Translations under genes and position numbers: made by a program | DNA from: Pseudocitrobacter sp913778145 | GTDB taxonomy: Bacteria > Pseudomonadota > Gammaproteobacteria > Enterobacterales > Enterobacteriaceae | Length of the DNA stretch: 64,000 bases | Assembly (NCBI GenBank): GCA_035726825.1 | Contig: JALNTX010000011.1 | Location: 1-64,000, forward strand | Reading direction: 5' to 3' | The notes under the pieces: model-generated | The model's input: only the letters and a program-made list of their open reading frames with translations | Databases searched by the model: none | Told to the model about the DNA's origin: nothing | In this document: positions 1 through 8,926 of the stretch, piece by piece | Layout: each line of letters begins with the position of its first letter | How positions within the stretch are numbered: position 1 is the first letter of the stretch

Positions 1-69
1 TAGGCTGGGTGTGTAAGTGCAGCGATGCATTGAGCTAACCAGTACTAATGAACCGTGAGGCTTAACCTT
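1..69 (+). rRNA. rrl: 23S ribosomal RNA, 3' end only
   Basis: The first 69 bases match the last part of enterobacterial 23S rRNA, ending at the conserved GGCTTAACCTT. The gene starts upstream of the window. The 95-base spacer to the 5S gene contains no tRNA-like fold that I can see. In E. coli the rrn operon next to kgtP is rrnG, so this is probably its counterpart. Confidence 0.95.
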
Positions 70-164
70 ACAACGCCGAAGATGTTTTGGCGAAGAGACA
101 TCGATAAGTAAGCTTGATAACAGATTAGATTAACCGGCGATAAGCGGGTTAATACAACAGAATT

Positions 165-284
165 TGCCTGGCGGCACTAGCGCGGTGGTCCCACCTGACC
201 CCATGCCGAACTCAGAAGTGAAACGCCGTAGCGCCGATGGTAGTGTGGGGCCTCCCCATGCGAGAGTAGGGAACTGCCAGGCAT
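165..284 (+). rRNA. rrf: 5S ribosomal RNA
   Basis: A 120-base gene that begins TGCCTGGCGG and ends CTGCCAGGCAT; these ends pair to form helix I. The interior matches enterobacterial 5S rRNA throughout. It lies 95 bases after the 23S end in the normal rrl-rrf order. Confidence 0.98.
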
Positions 285-295
285 CAAATAAAACG

Positions 296-325
296 AAAGG
301 CTCAGTCGAAAGACTGGGCCTTTTT
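296..325 (+). terminator. rRNA operon terminator
   Basis: AGGCTCAGTC, loop GAAA, GACTGGGCCT, followed by a run of T. This is the classic rrn T1-type Rho-independent terminator, 13 bases after the 5S gene. Confidence 0.95.
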
Positions 326-370
326 GCGCTGGTGCGAAAAATAAGTTAAACGGTGCGAGCCTGAACACGG

Positions 371-401
371 TAGGCCCGGTAAGCGCAAGCGCCACCGGGC
401 A
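371..401. repeat. REP element, CCCGGTAAGCG class
   Basis: A palindrome with arms GCCCGGTAAGCG and CGCCACCGGGC, in the gap between the rRNA terminator and kgtP. It is the same class as the copy at 57857-57888. The rest of 326-601 is AT-rich and should hold the kgtP promoter; I could not place it with confidence. Confidence 0.85.
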
Positions 402-601
402 ACATAGCGCGCACAATCTCCCCCCAAAATACTCCCGCTACAGCTAATACTAATTTGTTACCTTGCTAATAAAAAAACGTGATAGATATCGCAAAATAAT
501 TAATAACAATTATATAACATTTCGTTCACTGAAAATTTATCTGCGTGACGAGTTACGCCCGGTAAGACAGATAAAACACCTGCAGCAGGAGCATAATTAT
601 A

Positions 602-1900
602 ATGACCGAATCCAGCGTAGCCGCCGAGCAGTCGCTCACCGATCACGATACCCGTCGCCGTGTTATGGCTATCGTCGGGGCTTCATCAGGGAACCTTGTC
701 GAATGGTTTGATTTTTACGTCTATTCCTTCTGTTCCCTCTATTTTGCCCACATCTTTTTCCCAACCGGCAATACCACGACCCAGTTGTTACAAACCGCCG
801 GTGTTTTTGCCGCAGGCTTTTTGATGCGCCCCATTGGCGGCTGGATGTTTGGCCGTATTGCGGACCGTCATGGGCGTAAAAAGTCGATGCTGATCTCTGT
901 CTGCATGATGTGCTTCGGCTCTCTGGTGATTGCCTGCCTGCCGGGATACGACACGATAGGAACCTGGGCTCCTGCGCTGCTTCTGCTGGCGCGGTTGTTC
1001 CAGGGGCTCTCTGTCGGTGGGGAATACGGAACCAGCGCAACCTATATGAGTGAAGTCGCCGTAGAAGGCCGCAAAGGGTTCTATGCCTCATTCCAGTATG
1101 TCACGCTGATTGGTGGCCAACTGCTGGCGCTGCTGGTTGTTGTGCTTCTGCAAAATGTCCTGAGCAGTGAAGATCTGCACAGCTGGGGTTGGCGCATTCC
1201 GTTTGCGCTGGGTGCGGTGTTAGCGGTAGTGGCGCTGTGGCTGCGTCGTCAACTGGATGAAACGTCGCATAAAGAAACGCGTACGCTGAAGGAAGCGGGT
1301 TCCTTTAAGGGGTTGTGGCGTAATCGCAAAGCCTTCATCATGGTGCTCGGTTTTACCGCCGGTGGCTCGCTGATTTTCTACACCTTCACTACCTATATGC
1401 AGAAGTACCTGGTCAATACCGCAGGCATGGATCCGAAAGTCGCCAGCATCATCATGACCGCCGCGTTGTTCGTCTACATGCTGGCCCAGCCGCTGTTTGG
1501 TTTGCTCTCTGACAAGATTGGTCGCCGTGCTTCAATGCTCTGCTTTGGCTCGCTGGCGACGCTGTTCACCGTACCGATTCTTTCTGCACTGCAAAATGTT
1601 ACCTCTCCGTTTGCCGCGTTCGCACTGGTGATGTGCGCGTTGTTGATCACCAGTTTCTATACCTCGATCAGCGGGATCCTGAAAGCCGAGATGTTCCCGG
1701 CGCAGGTTCGTGCGTTAGGTGTGGGGTTATCTTACGCAGTAGCGAATGCCTTGTTTGGCGGCTCTGCGGAGTATGTTGCGCTGTCGCTGAAATCAATTGG
1801 CGTGGAGTCAGCTTTCTTCTGGTACGTTACCGCGATGACGGCGCTGGCATTCCTGGTGTCGCTGATGCTGCATCGCAAAGGAAAAGGATTACGCCTGTAG
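602..1900 (+). CDS. kgtP: Alpha-ketoglutarate permease (proton symporter)
   Basis: A 432-residue inner-membrane transporter of the major facilitator superfamily (metabolite:H+ symporter branch) that imports 2-oxoglutarate. About 12 hydrophobic segments are visible. The cytoplasmic loop motif GRIADRHGRKKS lies near residues 80-91 and its second-half counterpart LLSDKIGRRAS near 301-311. The sequence follows E. coli KgtP almost end to end at the same length. The start is set by AGGAG at 587-591, ten bases before ATG. Location next to the rRNA operon is as in E. coli. It converges with yfiM, with only two bases between the stop codons. Confidence 0.96.
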   Translation: MTESSVAAEQSLTDHDTRRRVMAIVGASSGNLVEWFDFYVYSFCSLYFAHIFFPTGNTTTQLLQTAGVFAAGFLMRPIGGWMFGRIADRHGRKKSMLISVCMMCFGSLVIACLPGYDTIGTWAPALLLLARLFQGLSVGGEYGTSATYMSEVAVEGRKGFYASFQYVTLIGGQLLALLVVVLLQNVLSSEDLHSWGWRIPFALGAVLAVVALWLRRQLDETSHKETRTLKEAGSFKGLWRNRKAFIMVLGFTAGGSLIFYTFTTYMQKYLVNTAGMDPKVASIIMTAALFVYMLAQPLFGLLSDKIGRRASMLCFGSLATLFTVPILSALQNVTSPFAAFALVMCALLITSFYTSISGILKAEMFPAQVRALGVGLSYAVANALFGGSAEYVALSLKSIGVESAFFWYVTAMTALAFLVSLMLHRKGKGLRL

Positions 1901-1902
1901 GA

Positions 1903-2229
1903 TTAATGTTGTGCCAGCTGCCACACCGCATAGCCGGTTGTGGCGCCGGCAGCATCCCACGCAAAATCTTTCCAGCTCCAGCCGCTCCCTGCCGGGCGGC
2001 TATCCCACAGCTCTTTCGATGCCCCCAGACTTAACGAAAACATCACCCCCAATGCGGCGCTGCGATCTCGGCTAACGCCCTGATGTTGGAAGTATTCGTT
2101 CCCGGCGGCAGAGAGCATAGCCGAGCCAATAAAGTGCTGTGCTTTATCTTGTCCGCTCCAGCTGTCGTTCGCCATATGGCTGCAACCGCTCAGGGTGAAA
2201 AGGGCAATCAGAGGCAAGAGGATACGCAT
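1903..2229 (-). CDS. yfiM: Small lipoprotein YfiM
   Basis: A 108-residue predicted lipoprotein of unknown function. The N-terminus has a short signal peptide ending in the lipobox LSGC, with the lipidated Cys at residue 16, so the protein should be anchored in the envelope. The rest is well conserved with E. coli YfiM (for example the segment SLGASKELWDSRP). AGGA sits seven bases before the ATG. It lies downstream of pssA on the same strand, just beyond that gene's terminator, so its expression may depend on readthrough. Confidence 0.9.
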   Translation of the reverse strand: MRILLPLIALFTLSGCSHMANDSWSGQDKAQHFIGSAMLSAAGNEYFQHQGVSRDRSAALGVMFSLSLGASKELWDSRPAGSGWSWKDFAWDAAGATTGYAVWQLAQH

Positions 2230-2241
2230 AAATCATTCCTG

Positions 2242-2268
2242 AAAAAAAGCCCCGCACTGGACGGGGCT
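2242..2268 (-). terminator. Terminator after pssA
   Basis: Read on the minus strand: AGCCCCG, loop, CGGGGCT, then seven T. It begins a few bases past the pssA stop codon and lies between pssA and yfiM. Confidence 0.88.
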
Positions 2269-2273
2269 GATCT

Positions 2274-3629
2274 TTAGAGGATACGGCTGATAAGGCGGTC
2301 GATACGGATGCGTCGCAGGCGGCGAATCAGTTTGCGCACTTTTACCGGGTAATCGGCAATGCTTTGCAAGTCGCGATAGTGATTAACCACCGTGGTATGG
2401 GTGCGAATCAGCTTCAGCTCTTTCTCGCGTTTTTCCCGCAGCTTATGTTGCGGGTCATGAATGAGCACGGCGTTTTCGAGATCCAGACGCCAGGCGCGCG
2501 GGTTGAGGTTGTTGCCGGTCAGCAGCATCCATTCGTCATCCACCCACATTCCTTTCAGGTGATAACTGTTATCGCCATCTTTCCACAAACGGACAATCAG
2601 TTGATCGGTGTTGACGTAATACTGTAAACGGCTCAGGAATCGACGCAGATTAATTTCGTAGAGATAGGGTAGCGCGCCAATAATCTTGAACGGTTCACTT
2701 TCCGGGATGAAGAAATCATTCGCCGTTTTATCGCCAACGATGATTTCGACCTTTTTACCTTCGCGCAGCAAGCGAATGATATTACGCACCAATAGCGCAG
2801 GCAGGTTGAAGTAGGGCGTGCAAATCGTCAGCTTGTGCTCAGCACACGGCATCAGATGGAAAATGGTTTTATTCAACAGGCTGGTTTTACCCAGGCCAAC
2901 CAGCGGCGTCACGGAGAGCTGGTCGTCATCGGCGTTGCCCAAATAATGGTATCCCGTATCGCGCAGCTCCTGGCGATAGAGGCGAATATCGTTTTTAATT
3001 TCCGGGCTTTTCGGGCGGCAGCTATCATCAAGACGGTTAACGCCCCGACCTTCCACTAAATTTTGCCCCACCCAGTCATACATGATGTCCGCCATTTGCG
3101 GGTTACGAATGCACTGATAGCGGTCGTAACGATATTTATCATGCTGATGGAGGTAGACATCATTGATACTCGCGCCGCTGTACAGCACGCTGTCATCAAT
3201 AATAAAGCCTTTAAAATGGAGTACGCCCAGCGCTTCGCGGGTATTGATTGGCACGCCATAAACCGGCACGTCCACGCCCGGGTTTTCATGCGCCATGCGG
3301 CAGTACCAGTCGGCGTTGGTATTCGATGCGGCTGCGCCAATTCGGCCACGCTGTGCGCGGTGCCAGTCAACCAGTACTTTCACTTCCAGCTCAGGCCGTT
3401 GACGTTTTGCGTCATACAGCGCCTGTAAAATCGCCTTCCCGGCATCGTCCTGTTCCAGATACAGCGCGACTATACAGATGCGTCGCGTAGCGCTGGCAAT
3501 TTTTGCCAGCAGCGCTTGCCGAAATTCGGCAGGCGCGTAGAAAAACTCAATATCATCAACTGACTGAGAAAGCTTGGGTAGCTGGGCAAGGTGTTGTTGA
3601 TGTTTATTACGCTTAAATTTTGACAACAT
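2274..3629 (-). CDS. pssA: Phosphatidylserine synthase (CDP-diacylglycerol + serine)
   Basis: A 451-residue enzyme that makes phosphatidylserine from CDP-diacylglycerol and L-serine, the first committed step to phosphatidylethanolamine; in E. coli it is ribosome- and membrane-associated. It belongs to the phospholipase D superfamily: the two halves carry HKD-type motifs, HFKGFIIDDSVLYSGAS near residue 137 and YHLKGMWVDDEW near residue 356. A basic tail rich in Arg (KLIRRLRRIRIDRLISRIL) ends the protein. A GTG one codon upstream is in frame, but the family begins MLSKFKRNKHQ, so ATG at 3629 is used. It lies 108 bases after patZ on the same strand. Confidence 0.96.
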   Translation of the reverse strand: MLSKFKRNKHQQHLAQLPKLSQSVDDIEFFYAPAEFRQALLAKIASATRRICIVALYLEQDDAGKAILQALYDAKRQRPELEVKVLVDWHRAQRGRIGAAASNTNADWYCRMAHENPGVDVPVYGVPINTREALGVLHFKGFIIDDSVLYSGASINDVYLHQHDKYRYDRYQCIRNPQMADIMYDWVGQNLVEGRGVNRLDDSCRPKSPEIKNDIRLYRQELRDTGYHYLGNADDDQLSVTPLVGLGKTSLLNKTIFHLMPCAEHKLTICTPYFNLPALLVRNIIRLLREGKKVEIIVGDKTANDFFIPESEPFKIIGALPYLYEINLRRFLSRLQYYVNTDQLIVRLWKDGDNSYHLKGMWVDDEWMLLTGNNLNPRAWRLDLENAVLIHDPQHKLREKREKELKLIRTHTTVVNHYRDLQSIADYPVKVRKLIRRLRRIRIDRLISRIL

Positions 3630-3737
3630 CACAGTGCGTTTCTTCTCTGTTTTAGTGAAGGGTCCTCTGTACCAGGCAGACGACGTAAGCGGTCAATAAT
3701 ACCATCTCTGTCGGTCAAGGGTAGTATTTCCAGCAAC

Positions 3738-6389
3738 TTAGTCATGACTTAGCTTCAGAGAGAGGCTGACTATACCGTCTTCCAGCTGAATATCGACGTC
3801 AAAGCCCAGCTTGCGAGCCAGGGCTATCATCCCACGGTTGTTGGGCATAGTAATGCCGTTTAAGCGTTGCAGACCGTGATCGCGCGTATAGTTGATTAAC
3901 TTTTCCAGCAGTCGTCCCCCCAGCCCTAATCCTTTCAGGTCGGAGCGCACCAGCACCGCAAATTCAGCATCGATGTTATCCGGGTCAGAGATAGCGCGCG
4001 TTACGCCGAGGATCTCCGTCTGTTCAATCGTGGTGTGTACCGCAACGAAAGCCATTTCACGATCGTAGTCGATCTGGGTCATATTCGCTAAATCATCGTG
4101 GGTAAATTCGTTGATCTCACTAAAGTAGCGGTAATAAAGATCTTCTTTCGTTACCCTGGCAATAAACTGCTGCAAAAGCGGTTCATCTTCAGGAAGAATG
4201 GGGCGAAACAGACAACGTTCTCCATTTTTCATGGTGACCCACTCTTCGAGCTGCTGCGGGTACGGCCTTACCGCGAGGCGGCTTTCGCTGTCGCCTTCAT
4301 ATGGCGCGATATCCAGCGTTACGTCCAGTGCGGTAAATTCATTGCCGGATGCCAGAAGGGGATGAATATCCAGCCGCTGAATTTCCGGGCAATCAACAAT
4401 CAGGTTGGAGACCTGAACCAGTAAACGGCTGAGACCGGGAATATCCAGCGGCCGCAGCGCGCTGCGCCCGCGGATCTTTTTGCTCTTAATCGCCTGAATC
4501 ACCAGATAGCGCGCCAGCGTCATGTTCAGCGGCGGCAGGGCGACGACGGCCTGTTCTTCAGGTCGCCACTCCACGCCGCCTTCGCCCAGCATAATCAGCG
4601 GGCCAAAGACCGGGTCGTGCTCAACGACCACGCGCAGTTCCTGTGCGCCTGCGCGGTTGGCCATACTTTGCACCAGCAGCCCATCAATGCGCGCCTGCGG
4701 CCAGGTCATTTTAACGCGATCGAGAATCGCATCCGCCGCCTGTTGCACTTCTGCCGGGGTACGCAGATACAGCATTACCCCCTGAACTTCCGATTTGTGT
4801 GGGATATCGGGAGAGCGCAGCTTCAACGCGACCGGGTAACCAATTTGTTCCGCAATATGCACGGCTTCCGCGCTGTCAGAGGCTATCCACGTCGGGAGCG
4901 TGTGTATGCCATAAGCCTGTAGCACGGGGCGAACTTCGTGTGTATCCAGCGCACGGATTCCGCTGTCGATGGCCTGCGCGAGCAGTTCGTGAACCTGCGC
5001 CGTGTTGGCCGTTAAATTCTGCGGCAGCGCGGGCGTTTCCCGTAGCTGTTTCTGGTTCCGACGATATTCCACCATATGCATAAACGCAGTAATGGTGCCT
5101 TCCGGCGTGCGATAGGTGGGAATGCCCGCATCGCTGAACAGCCGTCGCGCCTCGATAGAGGAGTACTCTCCGCACCAGTTGGTCAGCACACTAATATAGT
5201 GTCCGCGAGGATGGTGTTTAATCGCCTCAATTAACGCTACGGCGCTTTCGGTGCCGGTTGCGCTGGCGCTGGGGGAGTGAATGACCAGCAGCGCATCCAG
5301 ATCCGGACTGTCGAGCAGCGTATTAACCGCGGCGATATAGCTTTCGATGCTGGCATCATCGCGCAGATCCAGCGGATTTCCCGCCTGCACTGAATCCGGT
5401 AACCGTTCAGTCAGTTTTGCCTGCGTTTCATCGCTGAGGGTCGCCAGTTTACCGTTGCGCGCCCACAGCTGATCCAGCGCCAGCGCGGCCGGAGCGGCAC
5501 CGTTGCTGATGATCATTAAACGCTCGCCGCGCAAAGGGCGCATATGGCTTAAGGTTTCAACGGCGGAAAAAAGTTCGTGGGTATCGCGCACGCGCAGCAG
5601 ACCCGCACGTTGAATCGCGGCGTCCCAGGCGGGATCCAGACCCGCATTGGCGTGCAGCAATCGCTGCGCCGCCGGGCTGCGTCCGCTTTTAATCACCAGA
5701 ATAGGTTTATTGCGCGAGGCGCTACGGGCGGCGGAAACAAAACGACGGGCGTCACTTAAATGCTCCAGATAGAGCAGAATGGCGCTGGTTTTACTGTCGC
5801 GAGCGAGGAAATCGAGCAGGTCGTCCACATCGATATCCAGGCTATCACCGAGCGCAATGAAGTAGGAGAAGCCCATTTCGCGCTGCTGCGCCCAGTCAAG
5901 GATGGTATTGGAAACGGCGGCGGACTGCGAAATAAACGCCAGTTTCCCTTTGCGAATGGGGACCGGTGAAAAGCTGGCGTTCAGCCCCTGCCAGGGCGCT
6001 AAAAGCCCCAGACTGTTTGGCCCCAAAAGGCGCATCTGGTAGCGTGCGGCGCAGGCCGATAATTCGGCAAACTGATCGGGCGGCGAAGAGAGAATAATGC
6101 AGGTTTTACAGCCTTTCTCGCCCAATGCTTCCAGCAGTTCCAGATTGCGTTTGGCATGCGTACACAGTACCGCGAGGTCAGGTGAAAACGGCAGGCTGGC
6201 GATGGTTGGCCAGGCCAGCACGCCAAGCACCGCTTTCCAGGTGGGCGTGACGGGCATGACGGGGCCGTTAAACCCACCCGCTAACAGATTGCGCATCATC
6301 AGAAAACCGGCGCGCTGCGGCTTCATGGATGCGCCAATCACGGCAATCGATTTTGGTCGAAGAAGTGCTTCCAGCCCACGTTGACTCAT
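3738..6389 (-). CDS. patZ: Protein lysine acetyltransferase PatZ (YfiQ/Pka)
   Basis: An 883-residue protein with the layout of an NDP-forming acyl-CoA synthetase fused to a GNAT acetyltransferase. Residues from about 10 form a CoA-binding Rossmann domain (IAVIGAS). The middle has succinyl-CoA-ligase-like and ATP-grasp-like parts (IGYPVALKLRSPDIPHKSEVQGV near 520). The C-terminal 160 residues are the GNAT domain, with the acetyl-CoA loop near LGLGGRLLEKL. In E. coli and Salmonella it acetylates and inactivates acetyl-CoA synthetase and other proteins, and is controlled by cAMP-CRP. The synthetase part is considered non-catalytic. A GAGGGAA ribosome site precedes the ATG. It follows tapT by 35 bases, so the two are probably cotranscribed. 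Confidence 0.95.
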   Translation of the reverse strand: MSQRGLEALLRPKSIAVIGASMKPQRAGFLMMRNLLAGGFNGPVMPVTPTWKAVLGVLAWPTIASLPFSPDLAVLCTHAKRNLELLEALGEKGCKTCIILSSPPDQFAELSACAARYQMRLLGPNSLGLLAPWQGLNASFSPVPIRKGKLAFISQSAAVSNTILDWAQQREMGFSYFIALGDSLDIDVDDLLDFLARDSKTSAILLYLEHLSDARRFVSAARSASRNKPILVIKSGRSPAAQRLLHANAGLDPAWDAAIQRAGLLRVRDTHELFSAVETLSHMRPLRGERLMIISNGAAPAALALDQLWARNGKLATLSDETQAKLTERLPDSVQAGNPLDLRDDASIESYIAAVNTLLDSPDLDALLVIHSPSASATGTESAVALIEAIKHHPRGHYISVLTNWCGEYSSIEARRLFSDAGIPTYRTPEGTITAFMHMVEYRRNQKQLRETPALPQNLTANTAQVHELLAQAIDSGIRALDTHEVRPVLQAYGIHTLPTWIASDSAEAVHIAEQIGYPVALKLRSPDIPHKSEVQGVMLYLRTPAEVQQAADAILDRVKMTWPQARIDGLLVQSMANRAGAQELRVVVEHDPVFGPLIMLGEGGVEWRPEEQAVVALPPLNMTLARYLVIQAIKSKKIRGRSALRPLDIPGLSRLLVQVSNLIVDCPEIQRLDIHPLLASGNEFTALDVTLDIAPYEGDSESRLAVRPYPQQLEEWVTMKNGERCLFRPILPEDEPLLQQFIARVTKEDLYYRYFSEINEFTHDDLANMTQIDYDREMAFVAVHTTIEQTEILGVTRAISDPDNIDAEFAVLVRSDLKGLGLGGRLLEKLINYTRDHGLQRLNGITMPNNRGMIALARKLGFDVDIQLEDGIVSLSLKLSHD

Positions 6390-6424
6390 TCCGGCTTCCC
6401 TCAGGTATAAGCATCCGTATGAGT

Positions 6425-7123
6425 CTAAACGCTTTCCTCGCGTTGTGCTGTGATGCTTCCCTTATGCTGGGTTTTTCCTGCCAGATAACGGGTACGAAAG
6501 CGCGTAAAGTGTTCGCCTAACGCGTGAGCAGCACCAGTGTCGCCCGCCAGGTCAAGCAGCGCGATCGCCACTTCGGCGGTACAGTACTGACCGTCCGCGT
6601 GCGCTTCCCGCAGGCCATAGGCGGAAACGCGCGACAAATCGACTGAAATCACTGGGAAGTTATCCAGCCACGGGCTCTTGCGAAACATTTTGCGCGCTTC
6701 GGTCCAGGTGCCGTCGAGCATAATAAACAGCGGTGGTTTGCCCGTTTTCGGCGCGGCGATCACTTCCCGCTCCGTTCCGGCATACGACGCCGGGAAAACC
6801 ACTACCGGCTGGTAGGCGGGATCCTGAACCAGTGCCAGCAGTGCGGCAGGCGGTTCGGTGCGCGACCACTGAAACGCGGCGGTATCCGGCAGAATATCGG
6901 CGATCAGGCGGCCCGTATTGCTGGGTTTCATCGGTTCGGTATCAAACATCACCAGACAAAAACGGCTGGTGGCGGTGCTCGGTTGCAGGGTTTCGCATAA
7001 ACACTGTTTAAGCGGCAGCAGACAACGTTGGCAGCGGCGTACACGATTGCCGCGGGCGAGGAAAGGGCGTGTGGCACGGGCCAGGCGTTCTGCCCTGAGT
7101 TGCAGTACAGCGTTTGGAGTCAT
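6425..7123 (-). CDS. tapT: tRNA-uridine aminocarboxypropyltransferase (DTW domain)
   Basis: A 232-residue member of the DTW family, formerly yfiP. In E. coli TapT transfers the 3-amino-3-carboxypropyl group of S-adenosylmethionine to U47 of several tRNAs (acp3U). An N-terminal zinc-ribbon-like cluster, CQRCLLPLKQCLC, lies near residues 31-43. The family signature appears as LDGTWTEARKM near residue 136, preceded by the FPASYAGTE strand. Its length is normal. It is the first gene of a probable tapT-patZ unit. Confidence 0.92.
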   Translation of the reverse strand: MTPNAVLQLRAERLARATRPFLARGNRVRRCQRCLLPLKQCLCETLQPSTATSRFCLVMFDTEPMKPSNTGRLIADILPDTAAFQWSRTEPPAALLALVQDPAYQPVVVFPASYAGTEREVIAAPKTGKPPLFIMLDGTWTEARKMFRKSPWLDNFPVISVDLSRVSAYGLREAHADGQYCTAEVAIALLDLAGDTGAAHALGEHFTRFRTRYLAGKTQHKGSITAQREESV

Positions 7124-7160
7124 GGCAATAGCGTAGAAAAAAGACTATTGTCGCAGAGGT

Positions 7161-7187
7161 AAAAACGGGGCACAAGATGCGCCCCGT
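7161..7187 (-). terminator. Terminator after trxC
   Basis: On the minus strand, ACGGGGC, a nine-base loop region, GCCCCGT and five T, starting six bases after the trxC stop. Confidence 0.88.
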
Positions 7188-7192
7188 GGATG

Positions 7193-7618
7193 TTATGCTT
7201 CGAGAGCTTCGTTCAGCCAGCTTTCGAACGGCGCTTTCGGTACCGCGCCATTGAGCATGTCGATCATTTCACCATTTTTGAAAATCATAATGGTCGGGAT
7301 GCTGCGAATGCGGAAACGGGCGCTGAGCTCGCGCTCGGCCTCGGTATTTACCTTCACAAAGCGCATTTTGCCACTGCGTTCTTCCGCCACATCTTCAAAG
7401 ATTGGCGCGAAATTGCGGCACGGGCCACACCACGGCGCCCAGAAGTCAATAACGACGGGCAGATCGTCTTTCAGCAGCTTGTCCAGCGTGGCGTCGGTGG
7501 CGTTGATTACATCGCCATCAAACAGATCATGACCACAGCGTCCACATTTCGCCGCATCGTTTACACGATCTTCAGGTATGCGGTTAACAGCCTGACAGTG
7601 GGCACAAACGGTATTCAT
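7193..7618 (-). CDS. trxC: Thioredoxin 2
   Basis: A 141-residue cytoplasmic thiol-disulfide reductase. The N-terminal zinc module has two CxxC pairs (C5/C8 and C25/C28). The thioredoxin domain holds the active site WCGPC at residues 63-67, and the cis-proline loop RSIPT is present. In E. coli the gene is induced by OxyR under peroxide stress; I could not identify an OxyR site upstream with confidence. An oddity is Arg where most thioredoxins have Gly just before Ile-Arg-Ser-Ile-Pro (FRIRSIPT). A GAGG ribosome site precedes ATG. The terminator directly downstream suggests a single-gene transcript. Confidence 0.95.
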   Translation of the reverse strand: MNTVCAHCQAVNRIPEDRVNDAAKCGRCGHDLFDGDVINATDATLDKLLKDDLPVVIDFWAPWCGPCRNFAPIFEDVAEERSGKMRFVKVNTEAERELSARFRIRSIPTIMIFKNGEMIDMLNGAVPKAPFESWLNEALEA

Positions 7619-7822
7619 AACTAACCTCTGGGTAGTAGGGTTGCCGATCGGCGAGGTCGCCGGATGTTTCTGTAATGTTACATATTATCGATGAGACTGT
7701 TTTATTCGACAATGCGGTTTACTCAATGGGTACAATAGTCGCCGTCTTTGATATGAAGTAATGGCGCAGCGCTACTACATCAGGTAATCTGCGCGCTTCG
7801 CGCAGCGCAGGTGGAGAAAAAT

Positions 7823-8881
7823 ATGAGCGACGAACTAAAGAACAAAAACGGCAAAGTCAAAGTGATGTATGTCCGCAGTGACGATGACTCGGATAAACGC
7901 ACCCATAATCCGCGTACAGGAAAAGGCGGTGGCCGTCCTGGTACACGTGCCGAAGGTGGTCGCCGTCCTGCCCGTGACGACAGAAAAGGCCCGAACCGTG
8001 AACGCAGTCGCGATCGTGACGATCGCGGTGAACGCGATAGCTCACCGTGGCGCACGGTTTCCCGCGCACCGGGTGATGAAACCCCGGTAAAAGCCGATCA
8101 CGGTGGCATCAGCGGTAAAAGCTTTATCGACCCGGAAGTCCTGCGTCGTCAGCGTGCGGAAGAAACGCGCGTTTACGGCGAAAATGCCTGCCAGGCGCTG
8201 TTCCAGAGCCGCCCGGACGCCATTGTACGCGCCTGGTTTATCCAGAGCGTGACGCCGCGCTTTAAAGAAGCGCTGCGCTGGATGGCGGCAAACCGCAAAG
8301 CTTACCACGTGGTTGATGAAGAGGAACTGGCGAAAGCGTCCGGAACCGAACACCACGGCGGGGTATGCTTCCTGATTAAAAAACGCAGCGGTACCTCCGT
8401 ACAAGACTGGGTCGCCAAAAGCGGCGACACCGACTGCGTGCTGGCGCTGGAAGATGTCGGCAACCCGCACAACCTGGGCGCGATGATGCGTAGCTGCGCA
8501 CATTTCGGCATTAAAGGCCTGCTGCTGCAGGACGCTGGCGTGCTGGAATCCGGCGCGGCAATCCGTACCGCAGAAGGCGGCGCTGAACACGTTCAGCCGA
8601 TTACCGGCGACAGCTTCATTGATGCGCTGGATGATTTCCGCAAAGCGGGTTATGCCATCGTCACCACCTCCAGCCATGCTGGTACGCCGCTGTTTAAAGC
8701 TGAGCTGCCGAAGAAAATGGTGCTGGTGTTAGGTCAGGAACGTGATGGTTTGTCTGATGCTGCACTGTCGAGCGCCGATCTGAGCGTATCCATCGACGGT
8801 ACTGGCGCGGTAGAAAGCCTGAACGTCTCCGTGGCAACCGGTGTGCTGCTGAGCGAATGGTGGCGTCAGAATAAAGCCTGA
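7823..8881 (+). CDS. yfiF: Putative TrmH/SpoU-family RNA methyltransferase YfiF
   Basis: A 352-residue protein with an uncharacterised N-terminal half and a C-terminal SPOUT domain. The first 80 residues are extremely basic and low-complexity (Arg, Asp and Gly rich), suggesting RNA binding. A SpoU substrate-binding domain follows near 95-190. The knotted methyltransferase domain shows motif 1 (NPHNLGAMMRSCAHFG), motif 2 (LGQERDGLSD) and motif 3 (LNVSVATGVLL). The RNA target is not known to me. An in-frame GTG lies four codons upstream at 7811, but the GGAG at 7813-7816 serves the ATG at 7823, which matches the family start. Confidence 0.9.
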   Translation: MSDELKNKNGKVKVMYVRSDDDSDKRTHNPRTGKGGGRPGTRAEGGRRPARDDRKGPNRERSRDRDDRGERDSSPWRTVSRAPGDETPVKADHGGISGKSFIDPEVLRRQRAEETRVYGENACQALFQSRPDAIVRAWFIQSVTPRFKEALRWMAANRKAYHVVDEEELAKASGTEHHGGVCFLIKKRSGTSVQDWVAKSGDTDCVLALEDVGNPHNLGAMMRSCAHFGIKGLLLQDAGVLESGAAIRTAEGGAEHVQPITGDSFIDALDDFRKAGYAIVTTSSHAGTPLFKAELPKKMVLVLGQERDGLSDAALSSADLSVSIDGTGAVESLNVSVATGVLLSEWWRQNKA

Positions 8882-8895
8882 GCGTAAGCCATAAA

Positions 8896-8926
8896 AGAAT
8901 GCCAGCATCGCGCTGGCATTTTTTTT
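8896..8926. terminator. Bidirectional terminator between yfiF and ung
   Basis: AATGCCAGC, loop, GCTGGCATT with T-runs on the plus strand and A-runs before it. It sits between two convergent genes and overlaps the ung stop codon. Confidence 0.88.

Noticed and set aside
70..164. A possible tRNA gene in the 23S-5S spacer
   Set aside because: No cloverleaf, no TTCGA-type T loop and no CCA end; 95 bases is the normal spacer length.
164..416. Short open frames on both strands over the 5S rRNA gene and terminator
   Set aside because: They lie in the rRNA gene and its terminator and have no ribosome site or homology.
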